Source: Armatimonadota bacterium (GTDB taxonomy: Bacteria > Armatimonadota > UBA5829). From it: a stretch of 50,163 nucleotides of DNA. A program made the position numbers and the translations under genes. This document shows positions 24,632-33,105 of the stretch, in pieces; position 1 is the first letter of the stretch, and the number at the start of each line of letters is the position of its first letter. Below the pieces are notes generated by a model. That model did no database searches. It saw only the letters and a list, made by a program, of their open reading frames with translations, and was not told the origin of the DNA. The DNA is taken from assembly GCA_029907315.1 (NCBI GenBank), contig JARYME010000009.1:1-50163 (forward strand), written 5' to 3'.

Positions 24632-27396
24632 CGCTCTATCTCCATCGTGCGGAGCGCTTCTACGCACCTGTCACAGAGTGTGGGGTGTTCAGAATGCTTG
24701 CCGACCGACTCAAGAACCAGCCAGCACCTCTCGCATTTGCTGCCCGGCGGTGGCTGAACTTCTATCTCTTCGCTTTCTCCTTCTCGAAGGTCAACTTGCG
24801 AGACTATGAAAACCGACGCCAGCATATCCGCATAGGGCTGCAGAAAATCATAGGTTTCTTTCGGCACCGTCAGACAAACTTTTGATTCCAGCGGCTTGCC
24901 AATAACACCGCTCTGCCGGGCTTGTTCCAGGGCTGAGAGTACCTTGTCCCTCAACTCCAAGATTCTGGTCCAATTCCGTTCCAGCTCCGGGTCCTCAAGG
25001 CTTTCATCAACTTCAGGAAAGCTTGCGAGGTGCACCGACTGAGCTTTTCCAGAGTCGCGCATTTCCTGCCAGACTTCCTCGCACGTGTGCACCAGTATTG
25101 GTGCTACGATGCGCACCAGTGTAGACAGTATACCATGTAGGGCGGTTTGTGCAGAGCGCCGCTCTAATGATTTCTGCGCGGATATGTACATTCGGTCCTT
25201 CAAGACGTCGAGGTAGAAACTGCTCAGGTCGACAGCACAGTATTCGTGGACAGCATGATAGACCTTGTGAAACTGGTACGACTCGTAAGCGTTCTTCGTC
25301 TGTCTAACCAGTTGCTGAAGTCGGTGCAGAGCAAACCGGTCAAGTTCCAGCATTTGCTCGTAGGGCACACAATCAACCGCAGGGTCAAAGTCGAACAGAT
25401 TTCCCAAAATGAATCGGAATGTATTTCGGATCCGACGATATGCGTCGGTTACTCTCGTCAGCATTTCGTCGCCGATGCGCACGTCCTCGAAATAGTCGCA
25501 GCTTGCGAAGAACAGACGCAGAACATCTGCGCCTACATCTCTGATAACCTGCTGCGGCGCAATAACGTTGCCGAGCGTTTTTGCCATCTTTCGGCCTTCG
25601 GCGTCGAGTGTAAATCCATGTGTGACTAGCTCGCGGAAGGGGGAGCTACCCTTTGTGGCAAGCCCGACAATTAGGGACTTGTTAAACCACCCTCGGTGCT
25701 GGTCTGAGCCTTCCAAATACATATCGGCCGGGTAACCCAGTTTCCAGTGTCCTTCCAAAACAGCTCGGCAGCTCGACCCCGAATCAAACCACACGTCCAA
25801 GACGTCTGTCTCTTTCCAGAAACGGTTGAAACCGCACTTGGGACAAGTAACTCTTGCCGGGAGAAGTTCCTCCGTTGGCTTCTCGAACCACGAATCAGAA
25901 CCGTTTTCCAGAGCATCTTTGTAGACAGCTTCTATAGTTTCACGCGTCATTACTGGTTCGCCGCACTCCGCACAGAAGAACACTGGGATTCCCACTCCCC
26001 AAGACCGCTGCCTGGATAGGCACCAATCGGGCGAGTTTTCGATCATTGTCCGCAGACGGTTCTTAGTCTCCTTTGGGTAGAACTCAATGCTCTCTATAGC
26101 CTCTATAATGCGCTGGCGAAGGTTCATGTGATCGAGTGCTAGGAACCATTGGACCGTGGTACGGAAGATAACAGGGTTGTGGCACCGCCAGCAGTGGGGA
26201 TAGCTGTGAACAACCTTGTCCTCTGCAAGCAGGTGACCTGCTTCGCGCAGAGCTTTTATCACGGCATCGTTGCCCTGCTTTGTGATGTGCAGTCCGGCGA
26301 ACTGGCCCGCTTCCTTGGTGAAATAGCCTTTTTCGTCCACGGGACATAGCACATCCAACCCGTACTGTCGCCCCGTCTCAAAGTCTTCGCGGCCGTGACC
26401 AGGTGCAGTGTGAACTACGCCTGTACCTTCATCTAGCGTAACGTAACTGGCGTGCACCAGAACTGAATCTCGGTCGTAGATGGGATGCTTGAAAACCATC
26501 CCTGCTAACTCAGAGCCCTTAACAATTTTTACTGTCGAAAACGACTCTACCTTGGCCGCGGCCATAGTCTTTACCACGAGTTCGGCGGCAATCAGGTAGC
26601 GGTTGCTGCCTGCGTCTACGAAAGCATAGTCATAATCAGGGTGGACTGCGACAGCCAGGTTGGCGGGGATAGTCCAAGGGGTGGTGGTCCAGATAATAGT
26701 GAAGCAGTTGTCCTTAGGTTTTTCCCCGAACAATCCGTTTGGATCCTTGGCCAGCGGAAACCTGACAAAGATAGAAGGAGACGTATGGTCTTCGTATTCT
26801 ATTTCCGCTTCAGCCAAAGCCGTTTCGTCGAATATGCACCAGTGAATAGGCTTTAATCCTCGGTAGATATAACCCTGTTCGGCAAGTTCACCGAACACCT
26901 TGATAATAGCCGCTTCGTATTCGGTACTCATCGTCAGATAGGGATCGTTCCAATCTCCGATGCACCCTAGTCTCTTGAACTGCTCCCTCTGTCTGTTGAC
27001 CCATTTTGCTGCATACTCGCGACAAGCTTTCCTGATAGCAAGGCGGTCAGGCGATTCGCCTTTTCGCCGGAACTCATCCATCACTTTGTTCTCGATGGGC
27101 ATGCCATGGTTGTCCCAACCAGGAACGAAAGGCGTTCGGTAACCGCTCATCGCCTTGTAGCGGACTATTATGTCCTTGAGGATCTTGTTGAGCGCATGGC
27201 CTATGTGTATGTCGCCATTGGAGTAGGGTGGACCGTCGTGCAGTACGAACGTCCCCTTGGCTGTTTCACGTGTAGCCAATTGCTCGTAGAGCCGAATTTC
27301 CTCCCAGTACTTCTGAAAGCCGGGCTCTCTGTGGGGCAAGTCTGCCTTCATCGGAAAGGAAGTTTTTGGCAGGTTTACTGTCTTGCTGTAGTCCAT
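24628..27396 (-). CDS. ileS: Isoleucyl-tRNA synthetase
   Basis: 922 residues, a bacterial-type class I synthetase. The HIGH motif is in PPYSNGDIHIGHALNKI (residues 56-72). The KMSKS motif is altered to KMAKT in GRKMAKTLGN. The CP1 editing domain is present (TIWTTTPWTIPANLAVAVHP). A C-terminal zinc-binding domain has CERCW and CDRCV pairs. It charges tRNA-Ile, such as the tRNA at 749. Its ATG overlaps the end of rfbD by 22 bases, and its stop overlaps traR/dksA. No T-box is seen upstream, so control probably comes from the rfbD promoter. Confidence 0.96.
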   Translation of the reverse strand: MDYSKTVNLPKTSFPMKADLPHREPGFQKYWEEIRLYEQLATRETAKGTFVLHDGPPYSNGDIHIGHALNKILKDIIVRYKAMSGYRTPFVPGWDNHGMPIENKVMDEFRRKGESPDRLAIRKACREYAAKWVNRQREQFKRLGCIGDWNDPYLTMSTEYEAAIIKVFGELAEQGYIYRGLKPIHWCIFDETALAEAEIEYEDHTSPSIFVRFPLAKDPNGLFGEKPKDNCFTIIWTTTPWTIPANLAVAVHPDYDYAFVDAGSNRYLIAAELVVKTMAAAKVESFSTVKIVKGSELAGMVFKHPIYDRDSVLVHASYVTLDEGTGVVHTAPGHGREDFETGRQYGLDVLCPVDEKGYFTKEAGQFAGLHITKQGNDAVIKALREAGHLLAEDKVVHSYPHCWRCHNPVIFRTTVQWFLALDHMNLRQRIIEAIESIEFYPKETKNRLRTMIENSPDWCLSRQRSWGVGIPVFFCAECGEPVMTRETIEAVYKDALENGSDSWFEKPTEELLPARVTCPKCGFNRFWKETDVLDVWFDSGSSCRAVLEGHWKLGYPADMYLEGSDQHRGWFNKSLIVGLATKGSSPFRELVTHGFTLDAEGRKMAKTLGNVIAPQQVIRDVGADVLRLFFASCDYFEDVRIGDEMLTRVTDAYRRIRNTFRFILGNLFDFDPAVDCVPYEQMLELDRFALHRLQQLVRQTKNAYESYQFHKVYHAVHEYCAVDLSSFYLDVLKDRMYISAQKSLERRSAQTALHGILSTLVRIVAPILVHTCEEVWQEMRDSGKAQSVHLASFPEVDESLEDPELERNWTRILELRDKVLSALEQARQSGVIGKPLESKVCLTVPKETYDFLQPYADMLASVFIVSQVDLREGESEEIEVQPPPGSKCERCWLVLESVGKHSEHPTLCDRCVEALRTMEIER

Positions 27397-28262
27397 TCCG
27401 AAATAAGCTCCCTAACTGCTTCTTTCCAATTGCGTACGTTGTCGCGGCCTAAAAGTTCCAATCTGTAATGTCGAAGGACCGAGTACTTGGGACGTCGTGT
27501 TGGCGTAGGCCACTCTTCGGACTTGATGGGCACTACTTTCACCTGTTTTATCCCTGCGTACTCCAGAACAGTCGAGGCAAACTCAAACCAAGAGCAGCTG
27601 CCCGAGTTCGTAAAGTGGTACGTTCCGTAAAGTTTCGAGCCGACAAGCGAGCTCAGAAACTCAGCTAGGTCCCTTGCGTGAGTCGGCGAACCTATCTGAT
27701 CAGCGACTACCGTGAGCGGTTTATCTGCAGCTCCTTCGGCTATGCGTTTCTGAGCAAGGTTCAGTATGGTCAAGGCGAAGTTCTTTCCATGTGGAGCAAC
27801 TATCCAAGAAGTGCGGACAATGAAATGCTTCGCACACAGATCCTTTACGGCTTCCTCGCCAGCTAGCTTGGACGCGCCGTATACGTTAATGGGGTTCGGG
27901 TTGTCGAACTCCGTGTAGGGACTGGTCTTCTCGCCGTCAAAAACGTAATCCGTGCTCACATATATAATCGGACACTCTGCCGACGCGCACGCACATGCTA
28001 GATTCCAAGTGCCGATTGCGTTCACGAGGTAGGCGCGGTCCGGGTCGCGTTCGCAGCCGTCCACATCTGTCATGGCTGCGCAGTGGATAACGGTTTCCGG
28101 CTTGAACTCTTCGAAAACCTCAAACACGCGGTTGGTATCGGAGATATCGAGGTGTTCGCAGCCTTCAGCTACATCTGTGCCGAGCACAGTATGCTGACGA
28201 GACAGAGCAGAACACACCAATCTACCAACCATTCCGCGGGCGCCGGTAACGAGGACTCGCAA
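27375..28262 (-). CDS. rfbD: dTDP-4-dehydrorhamnose reductase
   Basis: 295 residues of the short-chain dehydrogenase fold. The NAD(P)-binding loop TGARGMVG is at 6-13, STDYVFDG at 103-110, and the catalytic Tyr128 and Lys132 are in NVYGASKLAGEE. QIGSPTHARDLA is also typical. It makes dTDP-L-rhamnose, a surface-polysaccharide precursor. The start is TTG 28262, with GGAGG a few bases upstream. It heads the operon rfbD-ileS-traR-lspA-DUF1648-lgt. No rfbA, rfbB or rfbC is in the window. Confidence 0.9.
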   Translation of the reverse strand: MRVLVTGARGMVGRLVCSALSRQHTVLGTDVAEGCEHLDISDTNRVFEVFEEFKPETVIHCAAMTDVDGCERDPDRAYLVNAIGTWNLACACASAECPIIYVSTDYVFDGEKTSPYTEFDNPNPINVYGASKLAGEEAVKDLCAKHFIVRTSWIVAPHGKNFALTILNLAQKRIAEGAADKPLTVVADQIGSPTHARDLAEFLSSLVGSKLYGTYHFTNSGSCSWFEFASTVLEYAGIKQVKVVPIKSEEWPTPTRRPKYSVLRHYRLELLGRDNVRNWKEAVRELISEWTTARQ

Positions 28263-28285
28263 CGCGACCTCCGTACATGCTGCAA

Positions 28286-28311
28286 AGCCCCTGTTTCACT
28301 AGTCAGGGGCT
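28286..28311 (-). other. Leader hairpin of the rfbD-ileS operon
   Basis: AGCCCCTG (28286-28293) and CAGGGGCT (28304-28311) are perfect inverted repeats with a 10-base loop. It lies in the short leader between the promoter and rfbD, about 24 bases before the TTG. Only two or three U residues follow on the minus strand, so it is a weak terminator at best; a stability or regulatory hairpin is equally possible. Confidence 0.6.
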
Positions 28312-28334
28312 CGCGCTAATCCAACAGCGGGGTC

Positions 28335-28364
28335 ATTATACACTACGGTTCCAAACTTGGTCAA
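28335..28364 (-). promoter_or_regulatory. Promoter of the rfbD-ileS-lspA-lgt operon
   Basis: On the minus strand TTGACC (28359-28364) and TATAAT (28335-28340) are 18 bp apart. The start would be near 28328, leaving a leader of about 65 bases, too short for a T-box. Confidence 0.85.
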
Positions 28365-28595
28365 GGAAGCCTGGAAGCACGTGCATTGGGCGTGAAGCTG
28401 ATTTTTCGGTCTATCGTGTTTCCAGAAAAATTTGCGGAAAAACTGCAGCCTGGTGGTAGGGTGTCACGAACCGAAAATCGACAGCCATTCCTAGTTAAAC
28501 TACCTGTTTTGCACTGCTTCAGAAGTTCGGTATTCAATTGGGAGAGCGGTTATGCGGAAGAAGGTACCATGGAATACTCGCAGGGGGTAATCGGA
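28365..28595. other. Intergenic region upstream of the first secreted paralogue
   Basis: An open frame runs through from 28386 into the downstream gene but encodes no recognisable domain and precedes the signal peptide. A possible TTGCAC/TATTCA pair near 28510-28537 is too weak to call a promoter. The ribosome-binding site AGGGGG lies close to 28596. Confidence 0.4.
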
Positions 28596-29291
28596 ATGCG
28601 CACATTCGCAGTTTTCTGCGTTGTTCTTCTGCTCTCAGTGTGCGAAACGGTCTCAGTAGCTGAAGCAAAGACCGAGAAAAAGACCAAGCCTTTGGTATTC
28701 CAAAAGTCTACCGGAAGCACCACTAAGAAATCCCAGCAGGCTGCTCCGAAATCATTACCAAGCGCTCCAAACCCAGGTTCACCAGGTCAAAGCAAGACTA
28801 TCCCAGCACCACCTTCAAACACAGCGCCTGCAAAGGTTCAGCAGCCCGGGTCCGATTCGCCGAGCGATGTCTATTCATCGTTGGTTATTGATGCTGCAGG
28901 TTTCAAACTTGAAAGGTCTATGTGTCCGAAGATACTTCGTGCGGACGGTTCTGAGGTTTGGGGGACCCTCAGGAACCTAAAGGATGAGGACTACGATTTT
29001 CTTCAAGAGCACGGGATGGTCGCTTATGTGTCAGGGTTGCAAGAAGCCTACGCAAACGAGCGCTGCGGGGGAAAACCGCTTGTAATCAAGGCGGTTCGCA
29101 CCGACGGCAAAGGGTTTTCAGGCGTCGTGGTTTCTGACGAAGACGCAGCGCGTATCCTAGAGGAGAATCGCAAGGCTGGTTTTTTGGACAAGTTCAAAGT
29201 AATCTTTATCAAGAACGAAAGCCCCTCGGCGGCTGTTGGCGCGTCGGATACCAATGCTCAGCAGGAGCCGTTTCCCGCTTCAAGCCAGTAG
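28596..29291 (+). CDS. Secreted protein, first of two paralogues with a shared C-terminal domain
   Basis: 231 residues. A signal peptide (about 1-24, ending SVAEA) is followed by a Lys/Pro/Ser/Thr-rich linker to about residue 88. A C-terminal domain of about 120 residues follows: YSSLVIDAAGFKLERSMCPK, DGSEVWGTL, KPLVIKAV, SDEDAARILEENRKAGFLDK and FKVIFIK. The same domain recurs in the next gene. From memory it resembles a domain found after LPP20-like regions in unnamed proteins of other phyla; not searched. I chose ATG 28596, nine bases after AGGGGG, because it starts the signal peptide. The function is unknown. Confidence 0.75.
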   Translation: MRTFAVFCVVLLLSVCETVSVAEAKTEKKTKPLVFQKSTGSTTKKSQQAAPKSLPSAPNPGSPGQSKTIPAPPSNTAPAKVQQPGSDSPSDVYSSLVIDAAGFKLERSMCPKILRADGSEVWGTLRNLKDEDYDFLQEHGMVAYVSGLQEAYANERCGGKPLVIKAVRTDGKGFSGVVVSDEDAARILEENRKAGFLDKFKVIFIKNESPSAAVGASDTNAQQEPFPASSQ

Positions 29292-29447
29292 CAAGCCGTT
29301 CGTCGCCCATTTATACAGCCTCAACTCTTCACCTGTATCGAGCATCAAATAACAGCAATTCTCCCAGTTACGATGCGTCCTGTAATCTTGGCAGCGCGGG
29401 CATCGAACACTCACGTATATGCCCGGTTTGCTAGGAGGGTGATTGTA

Positions 29448-30383
29448 ATGTTGCTGCGAGTTCTTAAGGTAGTAGTCTGTGCGGTTGTGTTTGTTGAAAC
29501 GTCAGTGTATAGTGCGCAGCCGAGTCTGGAGAAAATCGGCGGGAATGCAAAAATCGATTGGACGAATTTAGTTTATGTCGCAACAGGAGAGGGTGCGATG
29601 CCGCCTCCGTCTGAGGAGAAGAATCGGGCTAAAGCTTACCTGAAAGCAAAAGAATATGCCAAGATGGCTGCTATCGCGAACTTATACATGGCCATCGAGG
29701 GTACCACTATCAACTACGAAGCGCTCGGTAGGGATTTCATGGCGGATCCCGTGATCAAACAGAGAATCGAAGGGTTCGTTCGCAATGTGAACATCACGAA
29801 AACGTGGAGGGAGCAAGTTGAGGGCGGTACCGTTGTTGTAGTTGAGGTCAGGGCGCCGATGTTTGCGGACGAAGGACCGGGACAGGTTTTCTTAGGCGCG
29901 GCTGCACAAAGCATGGGTGCTGAACCGGATCAGAGCGATCAAAGCAAAGTTAACGTCATCCTGAAACCCGAGCGGATTTCGAAGGCTGCGTCGTCAGCTT
30001 TGCCGGTCAGCCCAGACACGAGCAAGATGGGCTCATACACGAGTTTGATAATAGACGCGACAGGCCTTAAGCTCAAGAGATGTATGAGCCCTCACATTCG
30101 TCGTCGAGACGGGTCGGAAGTTTGGGGCACCGTGCGCTCTGATCCCGACTTTGTGTTAGACAAAGGGATAGTGTCCTATGCTACATCTATGGCGGCAGCG
30201 AAAGCAAATCCCCGTGCAGGTTCAAATCCGCTGGTAGTGCGGGCTATTGGCGTCGCAGGGAACAAGTTCTACTCGGATCCCGTGGTTTCAGACGACGATG
30301 CCCGTTTGATATTGGAAGCGAATCGAGAAAGCAGATTTCTGGACAATTTCAACGTGATATTCATCAAGGATTCAGCGCTATAG
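29448..30383 (+). CDS. Secreted LPP20-like protein, second paralogue
   Basis: 311 residues. A signal peptide (about 1-24, ending VYSA) precedes a domain that looks like the LPP20 group: ATGEGAMPP, then many Ala-rich helical turns (KAYLKAKEYAKMAAIANLYM) and VNITKTWREQVEGGTVVVVE. The C-terminal domain is homologous to that of the gene upstream: YTSLIIDATGLKLKRCMSPH, DGSEVWGTV, NPLVVRAI, SDDDARLILEANRESRFLDN and FNVIFIKD. ATG 29448 has AGGAGG at a good distance; the longer frame adds residues before the signal peptide. No lipobox is visible. Probably periplasmic or outer-membrane-associated. Confidence 0.78.
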   Translation: MLLRVLKVVVCAVVFVETSVYSAQPSLEKIGGNAKIDWTNLVYVATGEGAMPPPSEEKNRAKAYLKAKEYAKMAAIANLYMAIEGTTINYEALGRDFMADPVIKQRIEGFVRNVNITKTWREQVEGGTVVVVEVRAPMFADEGPGQVFLGAAAQSMGAEPDQSDQSKVNVILKPERISKAASSALPVSPDTSKMGSYTSLIIDATGLKLKRCMSPHIRRRDGSEVWGTVRSDPDFVLDKGIVSYATSMAAAKANPRAGSNPLVVRAIGVAGNKFYSDPVVSDDDARLILEANRESRFLDNFNVIFIKDSAL

Positions 30384-30411
30384 CCTAGGCCGTGCGCTGG
30401 GCATTGTCTCG

Positions 30412-31017
30412 TCAAGGACTGTTGCGAACACGTGTGTTTTTTGCAGGTCTTTGCTCGGATATGATCCGACGGATCGTCCTGATGAGTCTTAGGTTTCGTT
30501 CTCTATAGAATGGATCGCGACAAAGAGTACTTGCAAGGTATGCGTGTTTGAGCGCCGATACAGGGTTCCCGAAGCGCACCTGCATTATCGCGGCAATGTT
30601 ATGCAGTTCCCAAGCACTTGGATTATATGCAATCGCGCGGTCCAAGTACTTCAGAGTGCGTTCGGGATCCCTGTATGCGTTTGCCAGAATGTACGCTCCT
30701 ACTTCGTAGGCTTCAACGAAGTGCGGGTCGAGAGCCGTGATTATATCCAACAGCGCCATTAGGTCCTTGTTCTCTGTCCAATGCTTGTTCTTAAGCAGGT
30801 ATTCATGGTGATACTGCTCAGCTTTAATCCAAAGCAGGTTGGCAAAGACGACTCGAAACTCGCCGGCAAGTGCATATACGGACGAAAACTGTTCAGGGTA
30901 GGGCACGGCAGGTCTCTTTCGTATGACCCCGTTCTCTACTGCGCCCGTTAATGCCAAGGCGGCAGTAAGATACCCCCAAACCAGCACGTTTCGTTTCAAC
31001 ACTTGTATGAGAACCAT
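30412..31017 (-). CDS. Membrane-anchored TPR-like protein
   Basis: 201 residues. An N-terminal hydrophobic helix (about 12-28) is followed by helical repeats resembling TPRs: FVEAYEVGAYILANAYRDPE, RTLKYLDRAIAYNPSAWELH and NIAAIMQVRFGNPVSALKHA. A YHHEYLLKNKHWTENKDL stretch links anchor and repeats. The C-terminus is basic. TPR proteins act as scaffolds for partner binding. It overlaps the upstream small membrane gene by 22 bases and ends the ABC exporter cluster, so its partner is probably that transporter or its cargo. Confidence 0.7.
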   Translation of the reverse strand: MVLIQVLKRNVLVWGYLTAALALTGAVENGVIRKRPAVPYPEQFSSVYALAGEFRVVFANLLWIKAEQYHHEYLLKNKHWTENKDLMALLDIITALDPHFVEAYEVGAYILANAYRDPERTLKYLDRAIAYNPSAWELHNIAAIMQVRFGNPVSALKHAYLASTLCRDPFYRERNLRLIRTIRRIISEQRPAKNTRVRNSP

Positions 31018-31226
31018 TTTCTCAAAGTCTTTGCCAATCTGACCACTATTAGGTATGCTGCGAACACGGTTGCTATGGCTGCCATCTGAAAACGAATTTC
31101 ATTGTGGTAAGCGGCTATTTCCCAGTGATGCCCCAGTTCTTCGGGATCATGAGCATGATGTGCCCAGCACGGCGCCGCAATTGCTGACAAGTAAGTCGAG
31201 ATAAACAGGACAATCCTGCGCCCCAC
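30996..31226 (-). CDS. Small His-rich two-helix membrane protein
   Basis: 76 residues. The first hydrophobic segment (about 4-20) could be a signal sequence or membrane helix. It leads into AHHAHDPEELGHHWEIAAYH, which holds six histidines in 20 residues, then a second helix (about 48-64) and a basic end. His clusters of this kind often bind Zn, Cu or Ni, but here this is inference. It starts four bases after the ABC permease stop and overlaps the TPR gene, so it is part of the same operon. No family is recognised. Confidence 0.6.
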   Translation of the reverse strand: MGRRIVLFISTYLSAIAAPCWAHHAHDPEELGHHWEIAAYHNEIRFQMAAIATVFAAYLIVVRLAKTLRKWFSYKC

Positions 31227-31229
31227 TAC

Positions 31230-31997
31230 TTATACCTCTCGGCCCCTAAATATCAACGCAGCCGCACCGACTGCGAAAGCTGTGTAACACACACCGTACG
31301 AGAATACCAGTAAGAGGTAAGAGATGGGCACTGAGTTACCATGTACCAAAGCAGCTTTCAGGTTGAAACACTCCAAGTTGGGCAGAACGTGGTACAAAAC
31401 CGTGCCGCAAGTTTTGGCTATGGAGTTCGGCGACTTTTCGAGGACTTTGCTCAGGTATCCGATTTTGATTGTGCCAAACAAGTAGACCATGAACGAGAGA
31501 AGTGCTGCGACGGCGGTTGAGGTGAAAGTAGACAGAGTTATTGCTACTGCGGAAATCACAGCCGCTTCCAGCATCGCAAATAAAGCTGCTGTCGCAAGAA
31601 AAGAATCGATGTGTCCTTGGTGACAGTAAATTAGCGCGCAGAATACAACAGACAGGGCTGCAATTGCTAAAGCCACTGTCGCTGCGGTTCCTAGAAACTT
31701 GCCGAAAACGTAATGCCATCGTGCTATAGGTCGCGCCAGGATCGGATAGACGACGCGGCTGTCAATATCGTTTGGGATCCCAGTGGAAGCAAGCCCTATG
31801 GACAGGACTGCACCCGCGAACAATATGCAGGTCATACACAGGTCCTTGAGCATTTTGATCTTGACGCCTTCCGTGAATATCGACAGCAATGTCGATCCTG
31901 CTATCACGGCCAGCATAATCAAGCACAACACATGGAATACTTGTTTTCTGCTGTTTTCGAGAATTGAAAGTCTTGCTATTACCCACACGGACTTCAT
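31230..31997 (-). CDS. ABC-2-type transporter permease
   Basis: 255 residues, six membrane helices. The segment DIDSRVVYPILARPIARWHY followed by VFGKFLGTA is the cytoplasmic loop typical of ABC-2 permeases such as NosY-like proteins, usually exporters. It pairs with the ATPase gene 68 bases upstream. ATG 31997. The export substrate is not indicated by sequence; neighbours are a small His-rich protein and a TPR-like protein. Confidence 0.85.
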   Translation of the reverse strand: MKSVWVIARLSILENSRKQVFHVLCLIMLAVIAGSTLLSIFTEGVKIKMLKDLCMTCILFAGAVLSIGLASTGIPNDIDSRVVYPILARPIARWHYVFGKFLGTAATVALAIAALSVVFCALIYCHQGHIDSFLATAALFAMLEAAVISAVAITLSTFTSTAVAALLSFMVYLFGTIKIGYLSKVLEKSPNSIAKTCGTVLYHVLPNLECFNLKAALVHGNSVPISYLLLVFSYGVCYTAFAVGAAALIFRGREV

Positions 31998-32065
31998 TGT
32001 TGCATCTGTGGCTCCAATAAGATGTCCAGGCTACGCACTTGATACGTTACATGCAGGTCGAGCTG

Positions 32066-32977
32066 CTAGGCAGCCAGGCGCAGAAACGCCTCTTCCAACG
32101 ATTCGCGCTCTGTTTCAACGCGAAGCAACTGTAATCCCAATTGCTCAAGAGCTCGAAACAGCTCGTAAGCTTTTTCGGGTTCTACCCTGAAAATCATACG
32201 GTCAGTTTGCTGCTCGATTTGTACGCCTAGAAATCTCAACCTTTCAAGGCAGTCTATTTCGGCAGTTTGCGTGTAAACTCGTATGTAGGTTGTCGCGTTG
32301 CGTATCTGTTCCGGTGGTCCGAATGCCACTAATGATCCATTCTTGATCACGGCGACAATGTCGCACAGGTTTTCCACCTCGCTTAAAAGATGAGAACTCA
32401 GAAAGATCGTATGTCCTTCTCGCTTAAGCTCTATCAGGAGATCTCGAACGTGCCGTCTGCCTATAGGATCCAAACCTGACGTCGGTTCGTCGAGAATCAA
32501 GAGTTTAGGATTACCGACGAGTGCCTGCGCAATGCCAACGCGTTGGGTCAGTCCCTTCGATAGTTTGCCGATGGGTGTGTCCGCATAATGGGTCATTGCC
32601 ACCCGTTCCAATGCAGTGGTCACTGCACTCTTGACGGCTCTGGACGGAATACCACAGAGGGATGCATGCAAGGATAGCAATTCTGTTGGTTTTAAAAACT
32701 TGTGGAAGTAGGGCTGCTCCGGCAAGTATCCCACGAGCCGACGCACTGCCGGGTTGTCTGTTGACTGCCCAAACAAGCTTGCTGTTCCAGAAGTCGGTCT
32801 TATGAAGTCAAGGAGTATCTTGATCGTGGTTGTTTTTCCGGCGCCGTTGGGCCCCAAGAACCCGAATATCACGCCCTCAGGCACTTCTATACTCAGACCG
32901 TCCAATGCCTTTCGCGTTTGCTTGCCGGGCAGTTTGTAGGTCTTGCTTAGGTTGTCGGTTAAAATCGGTACGGCCAT
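32066..32977 (-). CDS. ABC transporter ATP-binding protein (ABC-2 type exporter)
   Basis: 303 residues. Walker A GPNGAGKT at 42-49, Q-loop region YLPEQPYFH, signature LSKGLTQRVGIAQAL and Walker B LLILDEPTSGLDP, then the switch His in IFLSSHLLSEVENL. The C-terminal 75 residues form the small regulatory domain common in exporters of the CcmA/NosF type. First gene of the four-gene minus-strand cluster ATPase-permease-small His-rich-TPR. It is divergent from nrdJ with 128 bases between them. Confidence 0.92.
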   Translation of the reverse strand: MAVPILTDNLSKTYKLPGKQTRKALDGLSIEVPEGVIFGFLGPNGAGKTTTIKILLDFIRPTSGTASLFGQSTDNPAVRRLVGYLPEQPYFHKFLKPTELLSLHASLCGIPSRAVKSAVTTALERVAMTHYADTPIGKLSKGLTQRVGIAQALVGNPKLLILDEPTSGLDPIGRRHVRDLLIELKREGHTIFLSSHLLSEVENLCDIVAVIKNGSLVAFGPPEQIRNATTYIRVYTQTAEIDCLERLRFLGVQIEQQTDRMIFRVEPEKAYELFRALEQLGLQLLRVETERESLEEAFLRLAA

Positions 32978-33048
32978 CGTATTCCCAACTCTTCATTATC
33001 GGAAGTACCAATGCGGCTTTACACTCTGTGGCGTGCTTAGATTTCGGA

Positions 33049-33077
33049 TTCGAATATGTTCGGTTGTGTGGTATCAT
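33049..33077 (+). promoter_or_regulatory. Possible promoter of nrdJ
   Basis: TATCAT (33072-33077) matches the -10 at five of six bases, with TTCGAA (33049-33054) 17 bp upstream matching poorly. The start would be near 33084, giving a leader of only about 22 bases, so there is no room for a cobalamin riboswitch. Confidence 0.35.
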
Positions 33078-33105
33078 ATGTGCCGACTTGTGGGAGGGTT
33101 GCAAA

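Noticed and set aside
28263-28330. T-box leader upstream of rfbD-ileS
   Set aside because: The leader is only about 65 bases and lacks the conserved T-box bulge and specifier loop.
32978-33105. Cobalamin riboswitch before nrdJ
   Set aside because: Only 128 bases separate it from the divergent ABC gene, and no B12-box sequence is seen.
32830-33105. N-terminal extension of NrdJ
   Set aside because: The upstream frame overlaps the divergent ATPase gene and the promoter region; ATG 33106 follows a strong Shine-Dalgarno and begins the ATP-cone.
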